Part shown: positions 9,201-18,753 of the stretch, in pieces
Layout of the letters: every line of letters begins with the position of its first letter
How positions within the stretch are numbered: the first letter of the stretch is position 1
Assembly: GCF_029946145.1 (NCBI RefSeq)
Contig: NZ_JAQSDY010000027.1
Span: 496,001 to 560,000, forward strand
Source: Brevundimonas sp.
Lineage (GTDB): Bacteria > Pseudomonadota > Alphaproteobacteria > Caulobacterales > Caulobacteraceae
Reading direction: 5' to 3'
DNA: 64,000 nucleotides
The notes under the pieces: generated by a model
What the model saw: the letters and a program-made list of their open reading frames with translations, nothing else
Told to the model about the DNA's origin: nothing
Databases searched by the model: none
Translations under genes and position numbers: made by a program

Positions 9201-11119
9201 CCGGTCCAGACGGCCGAGAAGGCGGCCTCGAACGGCCCCTTCACATCCTCGAATTTCAGACTCCCGCCGCGCGGGTCCTCAAGCAGGAACTCGTGCACAT
9301 GGATGTCGGCGTCGCCCGACGGGTGCAGGGCATGGCCCCACTCTTCCAGCGTCTTCATCCCCATGTCGGCGAGAATGGGCAGCACATCCGACAGCGGCAC
9401 CGCCGAACCCCGGCGGTACAGCTTGAAGCGGAAATTCAGCGGGCCGTCCGCCGGTGTGCGGAAGGCGCGCACGGATACCGGGTCGCCCGACCCGACCTGC
9501 CCCGACTCATTCAGCCCGTCGACCGCCTGCAGGTCGCGCACGGCCTCGTCGGCGTCATACCGGTCGCGATAGCCGGCGCCGAAGGCCTCGGCCCAGCGCG
9601 CGCTCAGCGGACCGACGGCGACATCGTCCACGTCGGCGGCGCGCAGGGCGGCCTCGAACCGGTCGATCCAGCTGCGCCCGGCCTCGGCGACCTCGGCCTC
9701 CAGCGCCGCATGATCCGGGCACGGATGATCGCCGGGCGTCACGCCGATGATATAGTGGATTCGCACCAGCGGCTGGTCCGACAGCTGCGGATACCAGGCC
9801 GACAGACGCCCGCCCCAGGCGCGCACCAGGATGCGGCCGATCCGTTCACGGACCGAGGCGTCGAAGCGCTCGCGCGGGACGAAGGCCAGGATCGAGACGA
9901 AGCGGTCGAACGGGTCCTTGCGGGTGAAGATCTTGATCCGCGGCCGGTCATGCAGGTGCAGTATGCCCAGCGCGATCTCCAGCAGTTCGTTCTCGGTGAC
10001 CTGGAAGAGTTCGTCGCGCGGATAGTTCTCGAGGATGTTCCTGAGCCGCTTTTCGTTGTGACTGCCCGGCGTCTTGCCGGCGCGGGTCAGGGCGTTGGCG
10101 ACCTTGCGGCGGATCAGCGGCACCTGGGTCGCGGTCTTGTCATAGGCCTCGGCGGTGAACAGGCCGACGAAGCGGGTCTCGCCCGACGGCCGGCCGTCCG
10201 GCCCGAACCGCTTGACCCCGATATAGTCCATATAGGCGCGGCGATGGACCCGCGACCGCACATTGGCCTTGGCCACGGTGACCGGCTCGGACAGGTCCAG
10301 CTGCTTCTTCATCGATTTCGTCAGCACCGCCGGCTCATTGGCGCGGCGCAGCACGGTGCGGTCCGGGTCCGCCAGCACGCCCAGGCCGGCGCCCGACTGC
10401 GACAGCGGCGCCTCGGCCTCATAGCCGCCGTCCTTGTTGCGCGGATAGTCGTAGTCGCGCGCGCCGAGGAAGACGAAATGATCGGCCTGAAGCCATTGCA
10501 GGAAGGCCAGGTTCTCGGCCAGGACCTCGGCGTCCACCCCGGGGGGCGAGGTTTCCAGATGGGCGATCGAGCGCGCCATCAGGGCGTTCATCGCCGCGTG
10601 ACCGGCCACGGCGCTGCGCACGTCGCCCATGGTCGCGGCGAGGCCTTCCCCCAGGGCGTCGCGGCGCTCCTGGGGCAGGGGGTCGAGAACGACGATGATC
10701 ACCGAGACCCGCCCGCCGTCCCGCTCGACCAGCGGATGGAACATCGACCGCACCGTCACCCCGGCCTCGGCCAGTTCGCCCATGACGCTGTCGACGAGGA
10801 AGGGTCGGTCCTCCTGGACGATGGCCAGACTGTCATAGCCGGTCGGCCGGCCGTCGGCGCCGGTCAGCGGCCCCAGGCTGATGCGCGCGGTCTCGCCCGC
10901 CTTGCGGCCGTCCGCCGAGCGCCAGACCGAGGCCAGCAGGGCCGCCAGATCGGCGCCGCCCAGTTCGGGCGCCTCGTCGGCGGCGTAGTCGTCCCATGCC
11001 TGCAGCAGATAGGATTTCGCCTCCGGGCCGGGCTTTCCGCCGACCGCGCTCGCAAACCCGGCCTCCAGTTCCTCCAGGGTGATCGCCTGAGGGAGCTTGG
11101 CAGCCAGTTCGCCGGACAT
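6239..11119 (-). CDS. gdhZ: NAD-dependent glutamate dehydrogenase (large ~180 kDa type)
   Basis: 1626-aa ORF; [48 protein letters not shown] and [17 protein letters not shown] motifs of the large NAD-GDH family. Symbol follows Caulobacter usage. Confidence 0.95.
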   Translation of the reverse strand: [1626 protein letters not shown]

Positions 11120-11263
11120 GGGCAGGTCTCTTGCAGACGCGGCCTCTGCATCGGCCGCTGGAGTGATCGCCAGACTAGGCCGCTTCGCCGCAGGGGCAAG
11201 GGTGCTGTCAGACGGCCGCCTGACTAGGCCAGTCGGCCCGTTCCGGGAACCCCGAAAACGACA

Positions 11264-11291
11264 ACGCCGGCCCCGTTTCCGGAGCCGGCGT
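11264..11291 (-). terminator. Hairpin downstream of OMP gene
   Basis: ACGCCGGC...GCCGGCGT inverted repeat (11264-11271/11284-11291), followed on the minus strand by TTGTCGTTTTCG. Confidence 0.55.
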
Positions 11292-11317
11292 CGCTGATCG
11301 TCGATCCTGGAAGGGAC

Positions 11318-12157
11318 CTAGAAGCGGACGTTCATGCCGATGCGGAGCGCGTGCAGCTCCAGACCGTCGTTGCCGCGGGTGATATCCGTGCCCGCCGTGT
11401 TGGGGGCCAGGACGAAGGGGTTGGTGGCCGGAGCCGTCCCCTGACCGACGCGGACGACATGATCGCCGGGCTGCAGGTTGGAATACAGGTACTCGCCCGT
11501 GACCGACAGGTTCCGGGCCAGTTTCCACTCGACGCCGGCGCCCAGCTGATAGCCGTCGGCGTCGTCCTCATTGACCGTTTCGGTGAAGCTGTTGGCGCCG
11601 TTGGTGGTGCGGAAGCTGTTCTCGACTTTGGCCTTGGCGGCGCCGCCGGTCGCATAGAGCAGGGCCGGGCCGACGGCGAAGCCGACGCGGGCGCGCAGGG
11701 CGGCCATCTGTTCCACCTGACGGGTGAAGACATAGGCGGCCGGCGTGGTGCTGAAGGACGTGACCGAGTCTTCCAGATCCACGGCGCTCAGTTCGCCGAC
11801 CAGGCCGACGACCAGCGGGCCGAACTGCATGTCATAGCCGGCGCGGATCGAACCATCGACGCCCGTGGGGTCGACGTCGCAGCTGTCGCCCGCGGCCTGG
11901 GCCGTGGCCGAGCCGTCGCACGAGCCGGGACCGAAGGCGTTGGTGGTCGTGCCGCTCAGAACGACGGTGTCGTCGAACTGGCCGTCGAAATCGCGGTCGA
12001 ACACCAGGCCTTCGCCGGCGTCCTCATTGTTCTCAACCACGCCGCCGTAGACGCCGATGTAGGGGCCGCTCCAGTCGGGAACCGATTGGGCCAGGGCGGG
12101 CGCGGCGACGCCGGCCAGCAGAACCGCCAGGGACGCGGCGGAGAGAGACTTGTACAT
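11318..12157 (-). CDS. Outer membrane beta-barrel protein (OmpA-like/porin family)
   Basis: Signal peptide MYKSLSAASLAVLLAGVAAPALAQ; SGPYIGVYGGV...; C-terminal LHALRIGMNVRF ending in Phe. Start moved to Met at 12157. Confidence 0.82.
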   Translation of the reverse strand: MYKSLSAASLAVLLAGVAAPALAQSVPDWSGPYIGVYGGVVENNEDAGEGLVFDRDFDGQFDDTVVLSGTTTNAFGPGSCDGSATAQAAGDSCDVDPTGVDGSIRAGYDMQFGPLVVGLVGELSAVDLEDSVTSFSTTPAAYVFTRQVEQMAALRARVGFAVGPALLYATGGAAKAKVENSFRTTNGANSFTETVNEDDADGYQLGAGVEWKLARNLSVTGEYLYSNLQPGDHVVRVGQGTAPATNPFVLAPNTAGTDITRGNDGLELHALRIGMNVRF

Positions 12158-12328
12158 GGGGAGGTATCCTGGGAGCTTTCGCGGACTGTCCGCGGTTCGC
12201 CCTTCCGCGCCGCTAACGTGGCGGAATTCGGCGCGTTCCGTCCGAACACGTCCTTTGTCTCTCGAAGGGGCGGGCCTGTTGCGGAGATGTCGCGGCGCGA
12301 TTCCGCACGCGGGACCCTGGAAAAGACA

Positions 12329-12356
12329 AGGCCGCCGAACTTTCGTCCGGCGGCCT
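12329..12356 (-). terminator. Hairpin downstream of AI-2E permease gene
   Basis: 9-bp perfect stem AGGCCGCCG/CGGCGGCCT followed on the minus strand by TGTCTTTTCC. Confidence 0.5.
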
Positions 12357-12488
12357 GCTTGGGATCGGCGCCCGGGAGGGGGAGGGTTGGCGCCGATCTG
12401 TCCACCGCGGCTTGGGGGAGGGGAGGGGCCGCGGCGACAGGGATGAGATAGGCGCCGGTTGTGACCAATCAAGGGCGGTGAAACGCCC

Positions 12489-13619
12489 TCAATCGGCCGC
12501 CCCCTGCGGCGGGTTGACGCGGACCCGCCTGCTTCGCGCGGGCCCGGGGTCGTCCTCGTCGGCATAGGGTTCGCCATCGCCCGACATCAGGATGGCCATC
12601 CAGCGCGAGCCCCTGAACTCGGCCAGAATGGCCATGGCCATGACCGCCAGCGGCGTCGAAAGGAACATGCCGACCACGCCCCACAGCTGCCCCCACAGGG
12701 CCAGCGACAGCAGCACCACCACGGGATCGATGTTCTGGTTGTCGCCCTGCATGCGCGGCTGGATCATGTTGCCGCTGATGAACAATATGGCCTGCAGCCC
12801 GACCAGCAGCACCGCCGCGGGCCAGTAGCTTTCGAACTGCACCAGGGCGAACATCGGCGGGGCCAGACCCGCGACGGCCCCGCCCAGCACCGGAATGAAA
12901 CCGACGATGAAGATGACGAAGGTCCAGAACTCCGCGTTCTGAAGGCCCACGGCCCGCATCAGCAGCCAGGCGGCGGCGCAGATCATGGCCCCCGTCACCG
13001 TCTGCACCCACAGATAGCCCTCGACCCCGCCGCGCACCCGCTGGAATACCTCCAGCGCTTCCGACCGGGACTCGCGGGCGGGGAACAGGCCGACCAGCTT
13101 GCGCCGGAACCCGGACTGCGACGCCAGCAGGAAGGCCAGATAGACCATGACGAAGAACGAGCCCGACAGCACCCCCTGGGCCTGCCTGGCGGCGCCGGCC
13201 AGATAGCCGCGCACGTCCAGCTGGCTCAGCAGCTCGGCCGCCGTCGGGGCCGCCTTGATCCCGAACAGCCGCCCGCCGTCGATCAGGATCTGGTCGATCC
13301 GGGGCCCTATCCGGGTGGTGATGCCCGTCGCCTCGTCAAAGAAGCCCGTGGCTCCGTTCACGATGAGGGCGATCGAGGCGAAGAAGCCCAGGACGACCAG
13401 CAGCAGGGCCGCCGCGCCGGCCCAGCGACCGGGAATGGGGGTCCGGTCCTCGATCGACCGCTTCACGCCGTCGATCATGATCATCAGGAAGACGGCCATG
13501 GCCAGCGGCGTCAGTATGCCCCGCAGCCAGTAGAGCGCCGCCCCGGCCGCCACCACGGCGATCAGCACGAGCGCGTTGCGCGCGACGGTGGAGGCCGGCA
13601 GGGCGATGGGCGGTTTCAT
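12489..13619 (-). CDS. AI-2E family transporter (PerM-like permease)
   Basis: [19 protein letters not shown]...[26 protein letters not shown]...[41 protein letters not shown]. Start at Met 13619. Confidence 0.88.
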   Translation of the reverse strand: MKPPIALPASTVARNALVLIAVVAAGAALYWLRGILTPLAMAVFLMIMIDGVKRSIEDRTPIPGRWAGAAALLLVVLGFFASIALIVNGATGFFDEATGITTRIGPRIDQILIDGGRLFGIKAAPTAAELLSQLDVRGYLAGAARQAQGVLSGSFFVMVYLAFLLASQSGFRRKLVGLFPARESRSEALEVFQRVRGGVEGYLWVQTVTGAMICAAAWLLMRAVGLQNAEFWTFVIFIVGFIPVLGGAVAGLAPPMFALVQFESYWPAAVLLVGLQAILFISGNMIQPRMQGDNQNIDPVVVLLSLALWGQLWGVVGMFLSTPLAVMAMAILAEFRGSRWMAILMSGDGEPYADEDDPGPARSRRVRVNPPQGAAD

Positions 13620-13722
13620 GTCCGCATCGTCGGCGGCGTCGCGCGTCCGGTCAATGATCTCGACATGGCGCTTGAAGCCCGCCGCTCGCCGCGACAGGGT
13701 AAAGCCCATTCAGGAGTTCTCC

Positions 13723-15297
13723 ATGACCGACGCGCCCGGCATCTTCCTCGGCCAATCCATGGACGGCGCGCCGGCCAGTGGTCCCGGCCTGCCGGAAATC
13801 CTGCTGCTGAACCGCGCCAACCGCCACGGCGTGGTCGCCGGCGCGACCGGCACCGGCAAGACCGTGACCCTGCAGATCATGGCCCAGGGCTTTTCCGACG
13901 CCGGCGTCCCGGTCTTCTGCGCCGATGTGAAGGGCGACCTGTCGGGCATCTGCGTTCCCGGCTCGCCCAACGAGAAACTGCTGGCCCGCGCCGCCTCCAT
14001 GGGGCTGACGCTCCAGCCGAAGGCCGCCCCGGTCGTCTTCTGGGACCTGTACGGCCTCAAGGGCCACCCGATCCGCACCACGGTCAGCGAGATCGGCCCC
14101 CTGCTGCTGGCGCGGATGCTGAATCTGAACGACGTGCAGGAGGGGGTGCTGTCGGTCCTCTTCCACGTCGCGGACAAGGAAGGCCTGCTGCTGCTCGACC
14201 TCGACGATCTGCGCGCCATGCTGGCCTATGTCGGCGAGAATTCGGAGCGTATCGGCCGCGAGGTCGGCAATGTCGCCCCCGCCTCCATCGCCTCGATCCA
14301 GCGCGCCATCCTTCAGCTCGAACAACAGGGCGGCAAGGCCTTCTTCGGCGAACCGGCCCTGAAGCTTGAGGACATGATGCGCACCGGCCTGGACGGCCGC
14401 GGCCAGGTGAACGTTCTCGACGCGACGAAGCTGATGGCCAGTCCGCGCCTCTACGCCGCCTTCCTGCTGTGGCTGCTTTCGGAACTGTTCGAACAGCTGC
14501 CGGAGGTCGGCGACCCCGAAAAGCCGCGCCTCGTCTTCTTCTTCGACGAGGCCCATCTGCTGTTCAATGATGCGCCCGACGCCCTGCGCGAAAAGGTCGA
14601 ACAGGTCGTGCGCCTGATCCGCTCCAAGGGCGTCGGCGTCTATTTCGTCACCCAGAACCCGGCCGACATTCCCGACAGCGTCCTGGCCCAGCTGGGCAAC
14701 CGCATCCAGCATGCGCTGCGCGCCTACACCCCCGCCGAGCAGCGCGGCCTGAAGGCGGCTTCGCAAAGCTTCCGCGTCAATCCCGCCTTCGACACCGCCG
14801 AGGCCATCCAGGGTCTGGGCGTGGGCGAGGCCCTGGTCTCGGCCCTCGACGAAAAGGGCGCCCCCCGCGTCGTCGCCCGCACCATGATCCGCCCGCCCGA
14901 CAGCCGCCTCGGCCCCGCCACCGACGCCGAACGCGCCGCCGTCATGGCCGCCAGTCCGGTGCGCGGCCTCTACGAGGCCATGGTCGACCGCGAATCCGCG
15001 GAGGAAATCCTCACCGCCCGGCGTGGCGAGGAAAATCAGGCCGCCGCCGACGCCAGACTGGCCGAAGCCCGCGCGAAAGCCGACGCCGCCGCCGCGAAAG
15101 ACGCCGACAAGGCCGCCGCCCGCGCGAAGGAACAGGCCCGCTACGACCGCGAAGCCGCCCGCCCCCGCGCCGCGCCGCGCCGCTCGACCCGGGAGACGCC
15201 GATCGAGGCGGCGACCAAGTCGGTGCTCAGGACAGCGGGCTCGACGCTGACGCGGGAGTTGCTGCGAGGCCTGCTCGGCGGGTTGAAGCGGCGGTGA
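13723..15297 (+). CDS. HerA-like/DUF853 ATPase
   Basis: [25 protein letters not shown] Walker [11 protein letters not shown] Walker [40 protein letters not shown]. Start at 13723 preceded by aggag. Confidence 0.9.
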   Translation: MTDAPGIFLGQSMDGAPASGPGLPEILLLNRANRHGVVAGATGTGKTVTLQIMAQGFSDAGVPVFCADVKGDLSGICVPGSPNEKLLARAASMGLTLQPKAAPVVFWDLYGLKGHPIRTTVSEIGPLLLARMLNLNDVQEGVLSVLFHVADKEGLLLLDLDDLRAMLAYVGENSERIGREVGNVAPASIASIQRAILQLEQQGGKAFFGEPALKLEDMMRTGLDGRGQVNVLDATKLMASPRLYAAFLLWLLSELFEQLPEVGDPEKPRLVFFFDEAHLLFNDAPDALREKVEQVVRLIRSKGVGVYFVTQNPADIPDSVLAQLGNRIQHALRAYTPAEQRGLKAASQSFRVNPAFDTAEAIQGLGVGEALVSALDEKGAPRVVARTMIRPPDSRLGPATDAERAAVMAASPVRGLYEAMVDRESAEEILTARRGEENQAAADARLAEARAKADAAAAKDADKAAARAKEQARYDREAARPRAAPRRSTRETPIEAATKSVLRTAGSTLTRELLRGLLGGLKRR

Positions 15298-15338
15298 TGG
15301 GGCCCCCCTCCCTGGGGGAGGGCCTGAGCGCACAACCA

Positions 15339-15486
15339 CACCCCCTTGTCGTCATCCCGGCGAAGGCCGGGACCCAGCGGCGCGCGCGAGCGCGAACCTG
15401 TCGCGGATACGTCTGCCAGATCCATCGTGCGTGAACAGGTCGCCTTCGGCGCCGCTGGGTCCCGGCTTTCGCCGGGATGACGACAG
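15339..15486 (+). repeat. 148-bp MITE-like/palindromic element, copy 1
   Basis: Arms GTCGTCATCCCGGCGAAGGCCGGGACCCAGCGGCGC ... GCGCCGCTGGGTCCCGGCTTTCGCCGGGATGACGAC; core matches the reverse complement of the core at 16116-16263. Confidence 0.85.
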
Positions 15487-16115
15487 GAAAACTGTGACGC
15501 TACTCCGCGAACCTATAGTCGCTTTGGCGAGAGAATATCTCACCGCATCAACGGCTTCTGCTTTTCCCAAACTCTATTGCCAGCACGGGGTCCCGGCCCC
15601 CTATCATTCTCCTCATCCCGTCGCGGGGGAGGGCGTCTGGCGCCAGGGCCAATCACGTGCGGCGGGAGTGATCGTTGCGGGACGCCGCGCCTCGCCTTCG
15701 GGCGGCGCGCGCGGCGGAACTGGACCACCCTAGAGGACGGGTTGCTCCCCCCTCCGGCGTGCGAAGGGACTGTCCTCCGGTTTGAAACGGAGGAGCCCGG
15801 GGGCCTGGCCGCCCCCGCCCGTCCGGGCTTAGTTTCGAAAGGGCCTAAATGGCGAGAGATCGGGGGCCGAAAACTGGCGACACCCCGGTTGGCCATGGGA
15901 TGCCCGCCCCGAAGCGCTCGGAAGCCGCGATCACGCGGAGCGAAGGCGGCGACGCCGAAAACACATCCCGGTCCCCGTAACGCGAAAGCAGGGGGCCATC
16001 TATCGGTTCCGGGCCAGCCGCCCGCGCTCCGCCACCTCCCCGCACTTTTCGGCGGCGACGCCGGAAAGCGCTTGAGCCTGTCCGTCTTTGACAATCGAAT
16101 GAATGGCCCGCGCCC

Positions 16116-16263
16116 CACCCCCTTGTCGTCATCCCGGCGAAGGCCGGGACCCAGCGGCGCCGAAGGCGATCTGTTCACGCACGCTGCATCTACCAGCCCT
16201 GTTCCCGACAGGTTCGCGCTCTCGCGCGCCGCTGGGTCCCGGCCTTCGCCGGGATGACGACAG
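16116..16263 (-). repeat. 148-bp MITE-like/palindromic element, copy 2 (core inverted)
   Basis: Same arms as copy 1; the 65-nt core aligns to copy 1 only as reverse complement (gcg.gagcgcgaacctgtcg...cgtgcgtgaacag.tcgccttcg). Confidence 0.85.
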
Positions 16264-16266
16264 AAC

Positions 16267-17394
16267 CTACCCGCGCGGAACCAGCCGCCACATCCGCAGC
16301 GGATGGCGCACCGCCCCCGCCTCGGCCCCCGCCGCCTCGCCGCGGCCCATGTAGAGGTCCGCCCGCACCGGCCCGCGAATAGCCGAGCCGGTGTCCAACG
16401 CCACGACCAGACCCTGATACCCGCCCCGCGCCCCGGCCAGGTTGCCGCCGTCGGCCGAGATCCACACCAGATCGCCATAGCGCCAGCTGGCCGGATCGAC
16501 GGCGATGGCGCGCCGCGCCGGCAGCGGGATCCCCGCCGCCCCGGCCGGGTCGCCGCCGTCGTCGGGGTCCAGCTTGAAGAAGATGTAGCGGGCGTTCAGC
16601 GCCATGACCTCTCGCGCCTCCGGCCCCCGATGCGCCGCCAGCCAGCCGCGGATGGCGTCGCCCGAGGTCCCGTTCGGCGGCAACAGTCCCCGCTCGGCCA
16701 TCGGCCGGGCGATGCCGGTGAAGGGCCGGCCGTTGTCAGCGGCGTAGGCGGCGCGGACCCGCGACCCGTCCTCCAGCGTCAGATAACCCGACCCCTGGAT
16801 CTGCATAAAGAACAGGTCCTCGGCCCGCATCCACGCCAGCGGTGGCGCGCCCGAGACCGTCTCCGGGTCCGCCTCGATATCGGCGCGGACGGGCAGGGTC
16901 TGGCCCCGCGTCCAGCCCGCCGGTCGGGCCAGAACCGGCGCATCGAACTCGGCGTTCGGGGCGGTGCGCGCGGCATACTCCGGCGCGAAATAGGAAGTCA
17001 GCAGGCCGGGCCGGCCATCCTCGGTCTCCGCCGCCACGACGGTGAAGCCGCTCTCGAAAAAAGCCCGCGCCGCCGAGGGCGTCACCGGCCTGGAGGTCTG
17101 TTTGATCCTCATGGCCCGGTCGCACTGGGCGCGGGCCGCCGGCTCCCGCGACGCCGTGCAGCCGACGGCGTAGGCCTCGAACGCCGCCAGATGATCCTCG
17201 CCGTTCCAGCCCGGCAGCACGGTCGGGCTCAGGCCCGCGTCCGCAGCCGGACGCGGCGGCGCGGGCCGGGGCTCGCCCGGAACAGGGGCTGGAGCGAGAG
17301 GCGCGGTCACGCACCCCGCCAGCAGGATCGTCAGGGCCAGGGCGGCGGCGCCGGCCCGGGGAGTTCGCCAGCGGCGCACGCCGCCCGCGATCAT
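16267..17394 (-). CDS. mltA: Murein transglycosylase A
   Basis: Lipoprotein signal LALTILLAGCVTAP; GLLTSYFAPEYAA, FFMQIQGSGYLTLEDGSRVRAAYAADNGRPFTGI, GRGEAAGAEAGAVRHPLRMWRLVPRG. Start at 17394. Confidence 0.92.
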   Translation of the reverse strand: MIAGGVRRWRTPRAGAAALALTILLAGCVTAPLAPAPVPGEPRPAPPRPAADAGLSPTVLPGWNGEDHLAAFEAYAVGCTASREPAARAQCDRAMRIKQTSRPVTPSAARAFFESGFTVVAAETEDGRPGLLTSYFAPEYAARTAPNAEFDAPVLARPAGWTRGQTLPVRADIEADPETVSGAPPLAWMRAEDLFFMQIQGSGYLTLEDGSRVRAAYAADNGRPFTGIARPMAERGLLPPNGTSGDAIRGWLAAHRGPEAREVMALNARYIFFKLDPDDGGDPAGAAGIPLPARRAIAVDPASWRYGDLVWISADGGNLAGARGGYQGLVVALDTGSAIRGPVRADLYMGRGEAAGAEAGAVRHPLRMWRLVPRG

Positions 17395-18032
17395 GCGGCG
17401 GCGGGTTCGGTGCGGGCCAGAACCCAGTTGGGGTCGGCGGCGCCCAGGGTCCGCTCGAAGGTCCACAGTTCGGCCACCCGCCGTTCCTCGATCTGCGGCT
17501 CGGCCGCCGCATCGGCCGAGGTCACGGTATTGCGCAGTTCGGCCAGGAAGCGGACCTTGGCGGTGGCGCGGTCTTCCTCGGCCGAGGCCTGTTCCAGATC
17601 GGCGCGGGCCGGGTGCAGGAATTCGGCGACCTCGCTCTCGGCCCGGGCCTCGCGCGCCGCGATCCCGGCCTCGAACGAGGCCATGACCGTCGGGGTCAGC
17701 AGCGGCTTCAGCGTCTCGCGGTCGCCGGCGGCATAGGCCCGCACGATGGTCTCATGGGCCTGACGGGCGCCCTCGAGAAAGCGCACGGGGTCGAAATTCG
17801 GGTCGCGCGCCTTCAGGCTGGCGATCGAGGCCAGGGTCACGGCGTCCAGAACATTGGGACGGCCGGCGGCCTGATCCGGACGGACCCCCGGCGTCGCGAG
17901 GGCGGCGGGCTTGGCGCGCGCATCCTCTTCCGGCTGCCGCCCGACCTTCTTGCCCAGCACATTATAGAGCTGGAACAGGACGATGGCGGCGATCACGGCG
18001 AAGATGACGATCTGGATCTGGACCGGCGGCAC
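17391..18032 (-). CDS. Tim44/TimA domain protein
   Basis: GTG start at 18032: (V/M)PPVQIQIVIFAVIAAIVLFQLYNVLGKKVG...FLEGARQAHETIVRAYAAGDRETLKPLLTPTVMASFEAGIAAREA; overlaps mltA by 4 nt. Confidence 0.88.
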   Translation of the reverse strand: MPPVQIQIVIFAVIAAIVLFQLYNVLGKKVGRQPEEDARAKPAALATPGVRPDQAAGRPNVLDAVTLASIASLKARDPNFDPVRFLEGARQAHETIVRAYAAGDRETLKPLLTPTVMASFEAGIAAREARAESEVAEFLHPARADLEQASAEEDRATAKVRFLAELRNTVTSADAAAEPQIEERRVAELWTFERTLGAADPNWVLARTEPAAA

Positions 18033-18227
18033 TGGCAATCCTTGGCTGGCGTCCGCGAAACGACGGCCGCGGCGACTGACGATTAGGGGCTCATATAGGG
18101 GCGCGCAACATGAACCGCTGCTGAGGTTGGGCGAGCGTCGTTGCCGCACCCCCGGCCTCGTGCTAGTCGCCGCGCCTTCCGGGCGCCTGAAATGGCGCCG
18201 TTCACCCTCTTCAGACAGACCCGACCG

Positions 18228-18746
18228 ATGACCGACGCCGCCCCTCCCGCCGACGCCAAGCCTGCCGCGCCCGCTGCTGACGCCGCCCAGGGCCCGCAAG
18301 GACCCGGCTTCCGGATCGTGGCCCAGTACGTCAAGGACCTGTCCTTCGAGAATCCCAAGGCCCCCGACAGCCTGCGCGTCGACGGCAAGCCGGCCATCGA
18401 CATGGGCGTCGAGATGAACGCCCAGGGGCGTCCCGACGGCCTGTTCGAGGTCGAGCTGCGCCTGACCATCAAGGCCACCACCGACGCCATGACCGTCTTC
18501 AACGTCGAACTGCAGTACGGCGGCCTGTTCGCCCTGCAGGGCGTGCCCGAGCAGGACATCGAGCCGCTGCTCCTGATCGAGTGCCCGCGCTACCTGTTCC
18601 CGTTCGCCCGCGAGATCATCGCCCGCGCCACCTCGGACGGCGGCTTCTACCCGCCCTTCATGCTGGACCCGATCGACTTCGCCGGCATCTACGTCGCCCG
18701 CCAGCAGTCCATCGCCCGCGGCCCGGCCGAGAGCGGCAAGGCTTAA
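18228..18746 (+). CDS. secB: Protein-export chaperone SecB
   Basis: [25 protein letters not shown]...[66 protein letters not shown]. Confidence 0.97.
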   Translation: MTDAAPPADAKPAAPAADAAQGPQGPGFRIVAQYVKDLSFENPKAPDSLRVDGKPAIDMGVEMNAQGRPDGLFEVELRLTIKATTDAMTVFNVELQYGGLFALQGVPEQDIEPLLLIECPRYLFPFAREIIARATSDGGFYPPFMLDPIDFAGIYVARQQSIARGPAESGKA

Positions 18747-18753
18747 GCGGAAA

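Noticed and set aside
6515-11227. 1570-aa plus-strand ORF antisense to the glutamate dehydrogenase gene
   Set aside because: Translation is Arg/Gly/His/Gln-rich low-complexity text without recognisable motifs and exactly shadows a well-supported CDS; typical of GC-rich third-codon bias producing open antisense frames.
11319-12577. 419-aa version of the outer membrane protein ORF
   Set aside because: The N-terminal 140 residues lie in an intergenic region; a signal peptide begins at the internal Met (12157).
13576-13722. Upstream start of the HerA-like ORF as given in the track
   Set aside because: The extension overlaps the divergent AI-2E permease gene; the Met at 13723 has an aggag ribosome-binding site and family-like N-terminus.
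15773-15794. tRNA-like anticodon arm TCCTCCG-GTTTGAAA-CGGAGGA
   Set aside because: No matching T-arm (GGTTCRA), D-arm or acceptor stem could be found around it on either strand.
15560-16115. RNase P RNA, two-piece tmRNA or 6S RNA in the island
   Set aside because: I looked for the conserved RNase P GGAAAGUCCGG block and a Caulobacter-like ANDN...AA tmRNA tag and did not find them; a covariance-model search is still needed.
15540-16478. 312-aa minus-strand ORF spanning the 15.5-16.5 kb island
   Set aside because: It runs through the 148-bp repeat and into the mltA 3' end in another frame; the translation has no domain-like sequence.
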